64,000 bases of DNA from CAZGUG01 sp964625335 (GCA_964625335.1 CAZVBE010000001.1:111293-175292), one strand, 5' to 3'; shown: positions 44,101-52,346, numbered from the stretch's first letter. Numbers and translations are program-made. Notes: generated by a model from the sequence alone, not told the origin.

Positions 44101-46799
44101 ACTATCTGCAGCCGCTGCAGGAGTTGGTGAATGAAATAGTGCTTTCAAGCAACGGCAGGGATGTGATTGACAAGTCCGGCGGCGTACATGTACTGAATGC
44201 CAGCATAATGCCCGAGGAGGATATTGCTCTGGTACACGCAGCGGCCAGGATAATACTAATGGGTGGGGCCGGGCCCATTGACGTGCAGCTTAAATACCCT
44301 GACGACCGGGACAGACTTCCCGGGGAAAAGAGTTTTAACCGCTACGATATAGAGTATGAGGACAGGGATTACCCGCTGGAACTAAAGTATTATAACGGGT
44401 ATGGAGGGTTTGCCACAGATGGAAGACAATATATTATAAGGCTGAAGGAGAATAGCCATACACCGGCACCGTGGATTAATGTAGTCTCAAACAAAGGGTT
44501 CGGGTTTTATGTTTCGGAAAGCGGTTCGGGCCTTGTGTGGTCAGAGAACAGCAGGGAGAACAAGCTGACCCCTTGGTCCAATGACCCTGTATCCGACCCG
44601 CCGGGAGAGGTAATTTATGTAAGGGATGAGGAAAATGGTGATGTATGGTCTCTTACCCCTCTTCCTATAAGAAATAAAGGGAGTTATACCGTAAGACACG
44701 GACTGGGCTATTCGTCGTTCCAACACTTTAGTCACGGTATTGATCAAAACCTCACCATGTTTGTACCCCGAGAGGAACCCATTAAGATTTCGATGGTGAG
44801 ACTGAAAAATGACAGTAACAAGAAAAGAAAACTGAGCATCACTTATTATATAAGACCGGTTCTGGGGATTAGCGACCAAATAACACAACAGTATGTGAAT
44901 ACGACGTATGACAGCAATAACCAGACAATCTTGATGAAAAACCCGTTTAATTACGATTTTCCGGGGCGTATTGCCTTTGTGGCAACCTCCGGGAATGTGA
45001 GTAGTTATACGGGTGACAGGGTGGAATTTCTGGGGATAGACGGTGATTTATACAATCCCAAAGCCCTGTCAAGGGAGGGCCTTTCCAACAGAACCGGTGT
45101 GGGCTATGACCCGTGTGTGGCACTTCAAACCCATGTTGAGCTGGATACGGCGCAGGCAAAGGATCTGATATTTCTGTTCGGACAGGTTTCGGACGAGAAC
45201 CTGGCATACGAAATAGCTGAGAAATACAGGAACCCGGATAACTGCCGGCAGGCTCTGCAGCAGTCCGCTAAATACTGGGAGGATACCTTAGGGGTAATAA
45301 AGGTGAAAACCCCCGATCTTTCAATGGATTTGATGCTCAATTACTGGCTTATGTATCAGACAATTTCATGCCGGCTTTGGGCAAGGACCGCATTCTACCA
45401 GTCGGGAGGCGCCTATGGTTTCAGGGACCAACTGCAGGATGCCGTTAATGTTGTATATGCCATGCCGCAGACCACGCGCAGGCAGATACTTATACATTGT
45501 GCCCACCAGTTTGTTGACGGAGACGTACAGCACTGGTGGCATCCGGGGATACAGGAAAAGGGCATCCGCACCCGGTTTTCGGATGACCTGCTGTGGCTCC
45601 CCTATGCTACGGCAGAGTATATAAAAAGAACCGGTGACTACAGTATTTTGCAGGAAGAGGTGCATTACCTGGAGGATTTGCCGCTGGACGAGGCAGAGGA
45701 CGAAAGATACGGTACTCCATGGATCTCAAGGGAAAGATCCTCTGTATACCAGCACTGCATAAGGGCTATAGAAAGGGCGCTCAAATTCGGAGTTCACGGT
45801 ATACCCCTTATGGGCTCCGGAGACTGGAACGACGGGATGAACACGGTGGGCAATAAGGGTAAGGGGGAGAGCATATGGCTGGGATGGTTTATTTGCGATA
45901 CCTTAACCAAATTCATTCCCTTATGTGACCGGATGAAGGATTTGCAGTGCAAGGAAAGGTATTTCCGGGCCATTAAGGATATATCAAGGGCCATTGAAGA
46001 AAACGGATGGGACGGCTCATGGTACAAAAGGGCGTACTTCGATGACGGGACACCGCTGGGCTCATCCGAAAATACCGAATGCACCATAGATTCCATAGCC
46101 CAGTCATGGGCGGTGATAAGCAATCAGGGGGATCCCAAAAGGATAGTAGAGGCAATGAATGCGGTTGAACACTATCTGATAAAGAAGAACGAAGGCTTGA
46201 TTCTGCTGTTTACGCCACCCTTTGATGAAAGTGAACTGGAGCCGGGATATATTAAGGGTTATGTTCCGGGGGTAAGGGAGAACGGCGGACAGTATACCCA
46301 CGCTGCAACATGGGTGATAAATGCCTTTGCCATGCTGGGATACGGAGACAAGGCCTGGGAATTCTTCAATATGATAAATCCGATAAACCATGCCAGAACC
46401 CCTATAGAGTGCTCCACCTACAAGGTTGAGCCATATGTTGCTGCGGCGGATGTATATGCTGCGGGCTCCCATGTGGGAAGGGGAGGGTGGACCTGGTACA
46501 CTGGCGCTGCCGGCTGGTTGTACAGGGTAGGGCTGGAATATATGCTGGGCTTTATAAAAGAAGGCGACAAACTGATAATACGGCCGTGTATTCCCAGGGA
46601 CTGGGATGAGTATTCCATAGAATACAAATATAAGACCACAAAATACAATATAAAGGTAAAGAATCCCGAAAGGGTCAACGGAGGTATCCGGGAGATAACC
46701 CTGGATTCGGCTGCCCTGGAAGAAGGGTATATACCTCTTAAGGATGACGGCGGCGAACATAGGGTACTGATAGTCCTGGGAAGCAAGGCCGACAAATAA
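38145..46799 (+). CDS. Cyclic beta-1,2-glucan synthase-like giant protein (GT84-GH94)
   Basis: The 2884-residue protein matches the NdvB/ChvB layout. It has an N-terminal membrane segment and helical region. A membrane-embedded glycosyltransferase of type GT84 follows, with LDADTNLTMDAAKK near residue 626 and RLHRWVRGDWQLVRW near 775, flanked by spans at about 405-460, 815-865, 885-910 and 950-980. Next come a glucoamylase-like domain (NWRGHLYNWYDT near 1087) and two GH94-type beta-sandwich regions (near 1616 and 2087). The C-terminal (alpha/alpha)6 phosphorylase barrel has GSGDWNDGM near 2557. In alphaproteobacteria such proteins initiate, elongate, trim and cyclise beta-1,2-glucan from UDP-glucose. 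Whether this one makes cyclic or linear glucan is open. Confidence 0.88.
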   Translation: MEVLLFILVTGLLLIGLNRYIKVRDGEAGAVKDVLLQPEQLQNHAAQIAREHTVSTRPKFVKSLTGRLDNNFKAITTVYKSINFYAKKDRELSPASEWLLDNYYKIEEQVKEIKQSLTRERLRKLNILDSGILKGYPRVYAIVLELISHTDSRLDQNLLIDFVKAYQRHSKLSSEEVWSLSLMTRLALIENIRFICERIHKTQLQWEEAEQFVTANSANLLPALKERMKETKRINPTYIEHLLRRLRKDGIDTGEIIDFVDGRLYDYGLTVKDLIEQEHKDQAARKISVGNAITSLSVVAVLDWNDIFESLCAIHEVLKEDPNGVYPLMDFESRDYYRKLVEKIADRAGLPQYNVARKAVECAKEAWANGLGKKECHVGYYIAGSGRLQLFKRLGMDRSEDRFHNYSVPFYLLLIMLATLIIISGLFCYSRFYAGEDSIALNLLIVFTVLIPASDVAISLVNWGFNHSTLPTFLPKLEYRDGIPEDVCTLVVIPTLLPDKKKVKELIERLEVFYHANREDNLYFALAGDFKDADKQTMPGDWEIISEGLAGVKRLNKKYSKDRELFFFLHRHRQYNQMQGKWMGWERKRGAILELNGLLGGATDTSYTTVSGDVSHLKAVQYVITLDADTNLTMDAAKKLIGTISHPLNRAVYNEGSGIIRDGYGIIQPRIGIDVESANRSVFTRIFAGQGGIDPYTTAVSDIYQDLFGEGIFTGKGIYDINIFNRVIKDAFPDNTVLSHDLLEGSFARAALASDIELIDGYPSGYGSYMMRLHRWVRGDWQLVRWLCTRIKNREGKTLRNPLSLLSRWKIFDNLRRSLVPVFQVLLIILGLMVFPGSAAVWIAFAVITVAFGLLLEAVDHIVFGSNTGFGHKLNGNVIPGLKGSIYQVLLIFAFLPYHAYITVDGIIRTLYRIFVSGKNMLEWVTASEVEKDFKNNLMGYAGRMRIPAAVSVAVLAVTVVVRLHSLPYALAIGTVWVMSPRIAHRISGMEDTRPKQADREDIEELRKLSRKTWAYYEDFAGAENNYLAPDNIQIDPPNGIAHRTSPTNIGFMLISILSARDFGYISTLDMVDRIERSITTIEGMENWRGHLYNWYDTRTLEVLRPYFVSTVDSGNLVGYLICLRQGLEEYQNNPVIALDRVEGLLDTARLIKSGIGPGEDIFHRVLEEEDFTLAAWRKLLEQLQGYEFDGDTWALKLEKEVSSFVEETRELFPGQPLLEKASCLANQSDDYSRVVSLIEGLDRGISLKGLLEVYSSLINQVDNLQSTRQDSQDAADYIAKLKDEVTICRINTANLLTRMDGLIDRISRLIEATEFAPLYDTTRHLFSVGYNVDEERLINSYYDLLASEARITSYIAIARREVPKKHWFKLGRALSISDGYRGLVSWAGTMFEYLMPLLVMKNYRNTLMDETYGTIVKAQKKYGDKRNTPWGISESGYYAFDMLLNYQYKAFGIPDFGLKRGLAEDMVVSPYSTLLALPVSPRLAIENLKKLKSEGLEGEYGLYEAVDYTPGRLTRGKKKVIVNSYMAHHQGMGFISLNNYLNSNIIQNRFHRDPVIRSAEILLQEKIPLQVIITKEYKENIQPLEEVVREEVKVIRIFGVPDTPVPQCHMLSNGRYSLMLTNGGNGYSRKDAMQITRWREDAIEGKHGTFIFLRNLNTKKVWSCAYQPLRERPDGYMAIFSQDKAEYYRTDDNIDTHSEIVVTTEDNAEIRRISLTNHGGEPAVIELTSYLEPVLAAQAADVAHPVFQNLFVRTEVASQYDTILASRRPREQKNIPLWAVHTVAVEGEVAGSLQYETNRSNFIGRGRDITNPAGLTQPLSNTTGIVLDPIMCLRKKVRVEPGKVVRVSFITGVADSREEALALASKYHNPSSIARAFDLALTRSQVETTYLNLRAGEIKTYQNMFSHIIYPGPLRRKYQEIIRKNEKGQSGLWSYGISGDTPIVLVVIDRTEHSELVKECLKAHEYWRTKGLQADLVILNRDQSNYLQPLQELVNEIVLSSNGRDVIDKSGGVHVLNASIMPEEDIALVHAAARIILMGGAGPIDVQLKYPDDRDRLPGEKSFNRYDIEYEDRDYPLELKYYNGYGGFATDGRQYIIRLKENSHTPAPWINVVSNKGFGFYVSESGSGLVWSENSRENKLTPWSNDPVSDPPGEVIYVRDEENGDVWSLTPLPIRNKGSYTVRHGLGYSSFQHFSHGIDQNLTMFVPREEPIKISMVRLKNDSNKKRKLSITYYIRPVLGISDQITQQYVNTTYDSNNQTILMKNPFNYDFPGRIAFVATSGNVSSYTGDRVEFLGIDGDLYNPKALSREGLSNRTGVGYDPCVALQTHVELDTAQAKDLIFLFGQVSDENLAYEIAEKYRNPDNCRQALQQSAKYWEDTLGVIKVKTPDLSMDLMLNYWLMYQTISCRLWARTAFYQSGGAYGFRDQLQDAVNVVYAMPQTTRRQILIHCAHQFVDGDVQHWWHPGIQEKGIRTRFSDDLLWLPYATAEYIKRTGDYSILQEEVHYLEDLPLDEAEDERYGTPWISRERSSVYQHCIRAIERALKFGVHGIPLMGSGDWNDGMNTVGNKGKGESIWLGWFICDTLTKFIPLCDRMKDLQCKERYFRAIKDISRAIEENGWDGSWYKRAYFDDGTPLGSSENTECTIDSIAQSWAVISNQGDPKRIVEAMNAVEHYLIKKNEGLILLFTPPFDESELEPGYIKGYVPGVRENGGQYTHAATWVINAFAMLGYGDKAWEFFNMINPINHARTPIECSTYKVEPYVAAADVYAAGSHVGRGGWTWYTGAAGWLYRVGLEYMLGFIKEGDKLIIRPCIPRDWDEYSIEYKYKTTKYNIKVKNPERVNGGIREITLDSAALEEGYIPLKDDGGEHRVLIVLGSKADK

Positions 46800-46847
46800 T
46801 ACTGCCGGAGCAGCAGCCACCGGAATATTTGCTTTAGGGGTGAAAAG

Positions 46848-48593
46848 ATGGAGTATATAAACGAATATAAAAACTGGGTAAACAGCCCGTATATAGATGA
46901 GCATACAAAGAAGGAACTGCAAGACATTAAGAATAACGAAGAGGAAATTAAGGAAAGGTTTTGTGCACCCCTTGAGTTTGGCACAGCCGGGTTAAGGGGC
47001 CTGATAGGTGCGGGCACCAACAGGATGAATGTGTATACCGTGGGAAGGGCGGCCCAGGGCCTTGCAAAGCACATTGGTTCGTTAGGAAGGCAATATGCCG
47101 GCAGGGGCGTGGCAATTGCTTATGATACCCGGCGTTTTTCTTACGAATTTGCATTAAGGACGGCGCTGGTGCTGAACGCAAACGGGATTAAAGCCTATCT
47201 GTTTGACGGTATCAGGCCTGTACCGCTGTTATCCTATGCTGTGAGGGAACTGAAAGCTACGGCGGGGATAGTGGTGACCGCCAGCCATAACCCGTGCGAA
47301 TATAACGGCTTTAAGGTATATTGGGAGGATGGGGGCCAGATAACCCAGGACAGGGCAGAACGGATAACACAGGAGATATACGGGGCTTGTGATTATTGTG
47401 AAGTTCCGGTAATGGACAAAAAAGAGGCTGTCCGGGAAGGCCTGCTGACTATGGTGGGCACCGAGATTGACAGGAAGTATCTGGACAGGGTGCTTTCACT
47501 TTGTCTTGATGCAGAAATGATACGCGCAAAGGGAGATAAACTGGGCATCGTGTATACTCCGCTGCACGGTACCGGCAGCAGGTTTGTTGCATCAGTGCTT
47601 GCCAATGCAGGGTTTACAAGGGTGAACACCGTTAAGGAGCAGCAGGAGCCCCATATGGATTTTCCCACAGTCAAGTCGCCCAATCCCGAAGACCGTGAGG
47701 CCCTGGAGATGGCGATAATGACGGCGGCGGAAAGGGGCAGCGACATAGTTGTGGGCACCGACCCCGATGCAGACAGGATAGGCATAGCGGCGAAAAACAA
47801 AAAAAACCAGTTTGAAACCTTTACAGGAAATCAGATTGGGGCTTTACTTGTGGAATACATTCTATACCAGAGGAATAGGATGGGATTAAGCACTGACAGG
47901 GATACCATAATCAAGACAATAGTTACAAGCGAAATGGGAAGGGCTATAGCTGCAAGTTACGGTACGGACACTTTGGATACTCTGACCGGTTTTAAGTATA
48001 TCGGGGAAAAGATTGAAGAGTTCTCCCGTACCCGGGCGAGAAATTTTGTGTTTGGCTACGAGGAAAGCAACGGATATCTTTTGGGGGATTTCGTAAGGGA
48101 CAAGGACGGCATTATAGCCACGCTGCTTGTGTGCGAAATGGCCCTGTACTATAAGAATAAGGGAATGACTTTGGCCGAGGTGCTGGAGGATTTGTACAGA
48201 CAACACGGATACTATATTGAGGATGTCGTTTCGGTCAGACTGGAGGGCTGCGAGGGACTGGAAAAGATAAAGCAAATAATGCAATATTTCAGGGGGAAAC
48301 GAAAAGAAATGGCCGGGATACTTGGTGAGCCGGTGGAAGAGATAAGGGACTATCTGAACCGGGTATGCTATGACGGAAACGGGAACCCGAGCGGGGAAAC
48401 CCATCTTCCAGGCTCGGATGTATTGTATTACAAACTAAAAGACAGGGCATGGGTTTGCATACGGCCTTCGGGTACCGAGCCCAAATTAAAGCTGTATTTT
48501 TCAATAACCGACGCAAAAAGGGCAGAGGCGCTCAAGAGGCTTGAAAGGATTAAGGCGAAGACCGACGCCCTACTCACTCAATTAAAACAATAG
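46848..48593 (+). CDS. Phosphoglucomutase / phospho-sugar mutase
   Basis: The 581-residue enzyme belongs to the alpha-D-phosphohexomutase superfamily, PgcA-like group. It has FGTAGLRGLIGAGTNRMN, the catalytic phosphoserine loop TASHNPCEYNGFKVYW (Ser146), the metal loop GTDPDADRIG, the sugar loop GYEESNGYLLGD and the phosphate-binding RPSGTEPKLKLYF. All active residues are present, in contrast to the degenerate mutase domain at 35602. It interconverts glucose 1- and 6-phosphate and so links Pgi downstream to UDP-glucose for the glucan synthase upstream. AGGGGTG precedes the ATG. Confidence 0.93.
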   Translation: MEYINEYKNWVNSPYIDEHTKKELQDIKNNEEEIKERFCAPLEFGTAGLRGLIGAGTNRMNVYTVGRAAQGLAKHIGSLGRQYAGRGVAIAYDTRRFSYEFALRTALVLNANGIKAYLFDGIRPVPLLSYAVRELKATAGIVVTASHNPCEYNGFKVYWEDGGQITQDRAERITQEIYGACDYCEVPVMDKKEAVREGLLTMVGTEIDRKYLDRVLSLCLDAEMIRAKGDKLGIVYTPLHGTGSRFVASVLANAGFTRVNTVKEQQEPHMDFPTVKSPNPEDREALEMAIMTAAERGSDIVVGTDPDADRIGIAAKNKKNQFETFTGNQIGALLVEYILYQRNRMGLSTDRDTIIKTIVTSEMGRAIAASYGTDTLDTLTGFKYIGEKIEEFSRTRARNFVFGYEESNGYLLGDFVRDKDGIIATLLVCEMALYYKNKGMTLAEVLEDLYRQHGYYIEDVVSVRLEGCEGLEKIKQIMQYFRGKRKEMAGILGEPVEEIRDYLNRVCYDGNGNPSGETHLPGSDVLYYKLKDRAWVCIRPSGTEPKLKLYFSITDAKRAEALKRLERIKAKTDALLTQLKQ

Positions 48594-48603
48594 TAAAACA
48601 ATA

Positions 48604-48706
48604 GGGACGGTTCTTTTTGTTATATTAATTGCGGAGGTTCTTTGATATAATCGGGAACCGTCCCCTGTCGCATAAGGAATGGGGACACAGGGATGTTCCC
48701 GATTAT
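48604..48706. repeat. REP-like nested palindromic element
   Basis: GGGACGGTTC (48604-48613) is the exact complement of GAACCGTCCC (48655-48664). ATAATCGGGAAC (48647-48658) is the exact complement of GTTCCCGATTAT (48695-48706). The phrase GGGACGGTTCTTTTTGTT (48604-48621) recurs exactly at 50068-50085. The element fills the space between pgm and pgi and ends just before the pgi ribosome site. Similar GGGACGGTTC palindromes are widespread in Firmicutes genomes. Confidence 0.8.
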
Positions 48707-48724
48707 TGATGGGAGGCAGTATCT

Positions 48725-50059
48725 ATGGATTATAAACTTAAACTGGATTTTTCTAATATGCTGCAGGCGAATCCAACGATAGAAGAGGAGATAAGGAATG
48801 CCCGGCCAAAACTTGCTGTCGCTGCCGAGGAGGTATTGGCAAAAAAGGATGCAGGGCTTTTGGGTTTTTTTAACCTGCCATATATGAAGGAGGATGCCCT
48901 GGGTATAAGGGAGCTTGCAGGATATATTAAGAATAATTATAAAAACATGGTTGTTATAGGCATAGGGGGCTCCGCTCTTGGCAACAGGCTGTTGCACGGA
49001 GCTCTCAACCACCCGTATTACAATAAGCTCTCAGATAGTGAAAGGAAGGGGTGTCCCAGGGTATTTGTGCTGGACAGCATAGATTCCGACCAGCTGCAGG
49101 GGCTTTTTGACATACTGGATTTGAGGGAAACGGTATTCAACGTTATTACAAAGTCTGGTACCACGGTGGAGACCATGGCGAACTTCCTGGTTATAAAGGA
49201 TATGCTGGAAAGGGAAGTGGGTGAACAAAGGGCAAAGGAAAGCATAATAGCCACCACCGATGCTTCAAGGGGCAGCCTGCTTGAGATTGCCCGGCAGGAG
49301 GGCTACAGGCTTTTGTTTATTCCTGAAAACGTGGGGGGAAGATATTCTGTTTTGTCTGCTGTGGGGCTTTTGTCGGCGGCGGTATCCGGGATTGATAATG
49401 AGGAGCTTTTGTCCGGGGCAGCATATATTGCCAAGGCGTGTACAGGCGAAGACCCGTACAAGAACCAGGCACTGCTGGGGGCTGCCCTTCAATACGTTGC
49501 CTATGGAATGGGAAAGTCCATATCGGTTGTAATGCCCTATTCGGATGCCCTGTATTACTTTGGTGACTGGTACTGCCAACTGTGGGCCGAAAGCCTGGGC
49601 AAGACTGTAAGCACCGGCGATACCGTCATGCAGGTGGGACAGACGCCGTTAAAGGCCATAGGGGTTAGGGACCAGCATTCGCTGCTGCAGCTGTTCCTTG
49701 ACGGCCCCGACGATAAGGTCTTTACGTTGATAGAGGTTGATGAAAGGAAAAGTTCCTTTGTTATACCGGCGGCGGGGCAAGCGGGCAGGGACCTTGAATA
49801 CTTAAGCGGCAGTACGCTGGAAAAGCTGCTGAAATCTGAATTTAAGGCCACCGGGAGCGTGCTGACAGGAAGGGGAAGACTCAACTATAAAATATCCCTG
49901 GCCGAAATTTCACCATATACAATAGGCCAGTTAATTTTTCATTATATGCTTATGACGGCATACATGGGAGAGTTGCTTGGGGTTAACGCCTTTGACCAGC
50001 CGGCAGTGGAGGAAGGCAAGAGAATCACGTACAGGCTGATGGGAAGACGGGGTTATTGA
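48725..50059 (+). CDS. pgi: Glucose-6-phosphate isomerase
   Basis: The 444-residue enzyme converts glucose 6-phosphate and fructose 6-phosphate. The short length is typical of Firmicutes Pgi (about 450). Landmarks are VVIGIGGSALGNRLL, the phosphate-binding TKSGTTVETMANFL, GGRYSVLSAVGLLSAAV, the catalytic Glu in CQLWAESLGK, and QHSLLQLFLDGP with the ring-opening His. GGGAGG precedes the ATG, directly after the REP-like element. It completes a local set for glucose-phosphate supply. Confidence 0.94.
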   Translation: MDYKLKLDFSNMLQANPTIEEEIRNARPKLAVAAEEVLAKKDAGLLGFFNLPYMKEDALGIRELAGYIKNNYKNMVVIGIGGSALGNRLLHGALNHPYYNKLSDSERKGCPRVFVLDSIDSDQLQGLFDILDLRETVFNVITKSGTTVETMANFLVIKDMLEREVGEQRAKESIIATTDASRGSLLEIARQEGYRLLFIPENVGGRYSVLSAVGLLSAAVSGIDNEELLSGAAYIAKACTGEDPYKNQALLGAALQYVAYGMGKSISVVMPYSDALYYFGDWYCQLWAESLGKTVSTGDTVMQVGQTPLKAIGVRDQHSLLQLFLDGPDDKVFTLIEVDERKSSFVIPAAGQAGRDLEYLSGSTLEKLLKSEFKATGSVLTGRGRLNYKISLAEISPYTIGQLIFHYMLMTAYMGELLGVNAFDQPAVEEGKRITYRLMGRRGY

Positions 50060-50060
50060 A

Positions 50061-50085
50061 AACAAAAGGGACGGTTCTTTTTGTT
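50061..50085. repeat. Second REP-like half element
   Basis: AACAAAA and TTTTTGTT flank GGGACGGTTC. The 18 bases 50068-50085 are identical to 48604-48621. It lies two bases after the pgi stop codon, so pgi is bracketed by copies. Confidence 0.8.
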
Positions 50086-50102
50086 CTTCCTGCGTCCGTT
50101 AG

Positions 50103-50573
50103 CTACGAAGCCGGCACATCCGTTACCTGGATATTTATCTCAAGAGTCTGGGTTAGCAGTATATACCTGACCCTTAACTGGCATTTGTTAGAATCAAAGG
50201 TTAGTATCCTGCCGTCAAACACCCGGACCACCAGTTCCAGGTCTACGCTTTCCACCGGCTGGCCTATAAGGTGGCCTACCGCTTCCCTTATATATTTTTC
50301 AACCGATGACATTTCTATTTTATGCCCATCGTATTGGAGAACAGGCACTATATTTTCGATAATAAGTTCCTTTGGGGGGGCCTCCATATCCTGCAGCTGT
50401 TTTAATCTGTTCTCTGCATAGCTGAGCTGGGATTTGAGGTCATTTATTGTGCTGTGGGCATTTTCCAGCTTGTATCCGTAGAATAGGTTTATAAGTACTG
50501 CCCCCAGGATAATTCCAAGCAGCAGGAAACCGGCATATTGGATTGGTCTGCTGAAGGATTTTGACTTTTCCAT
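50103..50573 (-). CDS. YtrI-like sporulation membrane protein
   Basis: The 156-residue protein has one N-terminal membrane span (AGFLLLGIILGAVLINLFYGY). A coiled-coil segment follows (STINDLKSQLSYAENRLKQLQ), then a C-terminal domain of about 90 residues with alternating strands (DLELVVRVFDGRILTFDSNKCQLRVRYILL). It lies two bases after a YtrH-like gene. In Bacillus, ytrH and ytrI are adjacent sigma-E genes needed for normal spores, and the topology agrees with YtrI. Sequence likeness alone is modest, so the call rests partly on context. Confidence 0.72.
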   Translation of the reverse strand: MEKSKSFSRPIQYAGFLLLGIILGAVLINLFYGYKLENAHSTINDLKSQLSYAENRLKQLQDMEAPPKELIIENIVPVLQYDGHKIEMSSVEKYIREAVGHLIGQPVESVDLELVVRVFDGRILTFDSNKCQLRVRYILLTQTLEINIQVTDVPAS

Positions 50574-50575
50574 TT

Positions 50576-50899
50576 TTAATCCCTTCCTTTGAGCAGATAA
50601 AGTATTGTGTAACCCAACTGGGCTCCGCCCATGGCAAAAAAGACATAAAGGAGCTGTCTAACCAGGGATTTTATCTCACCTTTAAAAAGTCCCTGTTCAA
50701 GTACCCGGAAGGAAGAAAAGGTACCCCCGAGGGCCACGGCAACCGCCCAGATTTTTATGTTTTCGGCTACGGTTATCATTGTTTTAAGGGGCGGCTGGTT
50801 GGTCAGGGTGGCCGCCAGGGCTCCGAAAACAGAGCCTCCCAGAACAACTCCCAGTGCGATGAAAAAATTGAGGATTATATTTGCAACAAATCCAGGCAT
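50576..50899 (-). CDS. YtrH-like sporulation protein
   Basis: The 107-residue membrane protein starts MPGFVANIILNFFIALGVVLGGSVFGALAA, close to the YtrH pattern, and has three hydrophobic segments. ATG 50899 lies six bases after GGGTG; ATG 50905 and GTG 50908 are in frame but poorly placed. It precedes the YtrI-like gene with a two-base gap, so the two should be cotranscribed late in sporulation. No sigma-E promoter was verified. Confidence 0.8.
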   Translation of the reverse strand: MPGFVANIILNFFIALGVVLGGSVFGALAATLTNQPPLKTMITVAENIKIWAVAVALGGTFSSFRVLEQGLFKGEIKSLVRQLLYVFFAMGGAQLGYTILYLLKGRD

Positions 50900-51027
50900 C
50901 CACATCACCCATGTGTTTTTTTTATATGTATTCCGGCGGCCGTGAGTTTATGAATAATGGTGCAGACAACTGCCTGGTAACCATATATATCAATTTCGCA
51001 TTATTATAAGAAGATTAATAAATGTGT

Positions 51028-51056
51028 TGACACAGGGAGAAATAAGTTATATAGTT
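51028..51056 (+). promoter_or_regulatory. Promoter of the GntR-ABC operon
   Basis: TTGACA (51028-51033), 17 bases, TATAGT (51051-51056). The following TAGTTAAT...AATCAACTA is a loose inverted repeat that could bind the encoded GntR regulator. Confidence 0.7.
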
Positions 51057-51104
51057 AATTACAGAACTAATCAACTAACCAACTGACAAGGGAGGTTGGG
51101 ATTT

Positions 51105-51488
51105 ATGCTTCTTGATTTTAGCGGCGAAAAGCCTATTTACCTTCAATTGGCCGAGGCCATTGAGGACAATATTCTAAAGGGAATTTTCCAAGAAGAAGCC
51201 CAGGTAATCTCCACTACAGAGATATCGGTTAAGTATAAAATAAACCCCGCCACCGCCGGTAAAGGTGTGAATGTACTGGTGGATGAAGGCATCCTTTACA
51301 AAAAGAGGGGTGTGGGAATGTTTGTTTCCACCGGGGCAAAGAAAAAAATACTGAAAAAGCGCAGGAAAAACTTTTGTCAGGGGTTTATACTGCCCTTAAT
51401 CGATGAAGCCTCTAAGCTGGATGTAACAAAAGAAGAGATAATTGATATGATAGAAGGGAGCTTTAAGAATGAATACCATCGAGATTAA
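51105..51488 (+). CDS. GntR family regulator, YtrA subfamily
   Basis: The 127-residue protein is a short GntR regulator. It has LDFSGEKPIYLQLAEAIEDNILKGIFQ, a winged helix (STTEISVKYKINPATAGKGVNVLVDEGILYKKRGVGMFV) and only a short helical tail, as in the YtrA group that controls adjacent ABC transporters. ATG 51105 follows GGGAGG. It overlaps the ATPase gene by 20 bp, so regulator and transporter are one operon, presumably autorepressed. Confidence 0.9.
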   Translation: MLLDFSGEKPIYLQLAEAIEDNILKGIFQEEAQVISTTEISVKYKINPATAGKGVNVLVDEGILYKKRGVGMFVSTGAKKKILKKRRKNFCQGFILPLIDEASKLDVTKEEIIDMIEGSFKNEYHRD

Positions 51489-52329
51489 AGGAATAACCAA
51501 ATACTACGGGGACGTTAAGGCTCTTGACAACGTTACCTTTACAATGGAAAAGGGTAAGATTTACGGACTTTTGGGAAGAAACGGAGCTGGAAAAACCACG
51601 CTTCTAAACCTTATCACAAACAGGATATTTCCGACTGAAGGCGAGATCAGGATTGAAGGTGGGAGTATATATGAAAATGATAAGATGCTAAGAAATATAT
51701 TTTATATGACCGAAAAAAACCTTTATCCGGGCGATGAGAAGCTCAAAAATATTTTTAAGTGGACCCGCCAGTTTTACCCTGCATTTGATATTGACTACGC
51801 CAAGGGTCTTGCAGAGAAGTTTGGGCTGAATATAAATAAAAAGGTAAAGGATTTGTCCACCGGCTATACTTCAATATTTAAAGCTGTCGCTGCACTGGCC
51901 TCAAATACGGGTATTATCATATTTGACGAGCCAATTTTAGGCCTGGATGCAAACCACAGGGATATGCTTTACAAAGAGCTGCTGGCAAATTACAGCCAGA
52001 ATCCAAGGACGATAATAATATCCACCCATCTTATTGAGGAAGTGGCCCAGGTTTTAGAGGAGGTTGTGATAATCAAAGAGGGAAAACTGGTTACAAAACA
52101 ACCGGTGGAAGAACTATTGTCTGGTGCATATACGGTGACAGGCGAGGCCTCAAGGGTTAACAGGTATATTGAAGGTAAAAAACACATAGGCGGCGAGACA
52201 ATAGGGAACGTCAAAACCGTTATTGTACTGGAAGATATTAATAACAAAAACAAGGCACTGGCAAAGGAACTGGGTATTGACTTTTCCAAAGTCCAGCTGC
52301 AAAGGCTGTTTATCAGCCTGACTAATTGA
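51469..52329 (+). CDS. ABC transporter ATP-binding protein
   Basis: The 286-residue protein is an ABC ATPase of the drug/bacitracin-exporter type: Walker A GLLGRNGAGKTTLL, signature LSTGYTSIFKAVAAL, Walker B TGIIIFDEPILGLDA and switch His in ISTHLIEEVA. The signature differs from LSGGQ, as is usual in YtrB-like ATPases. About 60 extra residues follow the core. It overlaps the GntR gene and is followed by the permease. The substrate is unknown; envelope-active peptides are a common target of such YtrA-linked systems. Confidence 0.9.
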   Translation: MNTIEIKGITKYYGDVKALDNVTFTMEKGKIYGLLGRNGAGKTTLLNLITNRIFPTEGEIRIEGGSIYENDKMLRNIFYMTEKNLYPGDEKLKNIFKWTRQFYPAFDIDYAKGLAEKFGLNINKKVKDLSTGYTSIFKAVAALASNTGIIIFDEPILGLDANHRDMLYKELLANYSQNPRTIIISTHLIEEVAQVLEEVVIIKEGKLVTKQPVEELLSGAYTVTGEASRVNRYIEGKKHIGGETIGNVKTVIVLEDINNKNKALAKELGIDFSKVQLQRLFISLTN

Positions 52330-52346
52330 TGGGGAGGGGTAAACCC

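Noticed and set aside
46104..46922. Minus-strand ORF of 272 codons at the end of the glucan synthase
   Set aside because: The plus strand encodes the conserved GH94 C-terminus; no ribosome site or family match on the minus strand.
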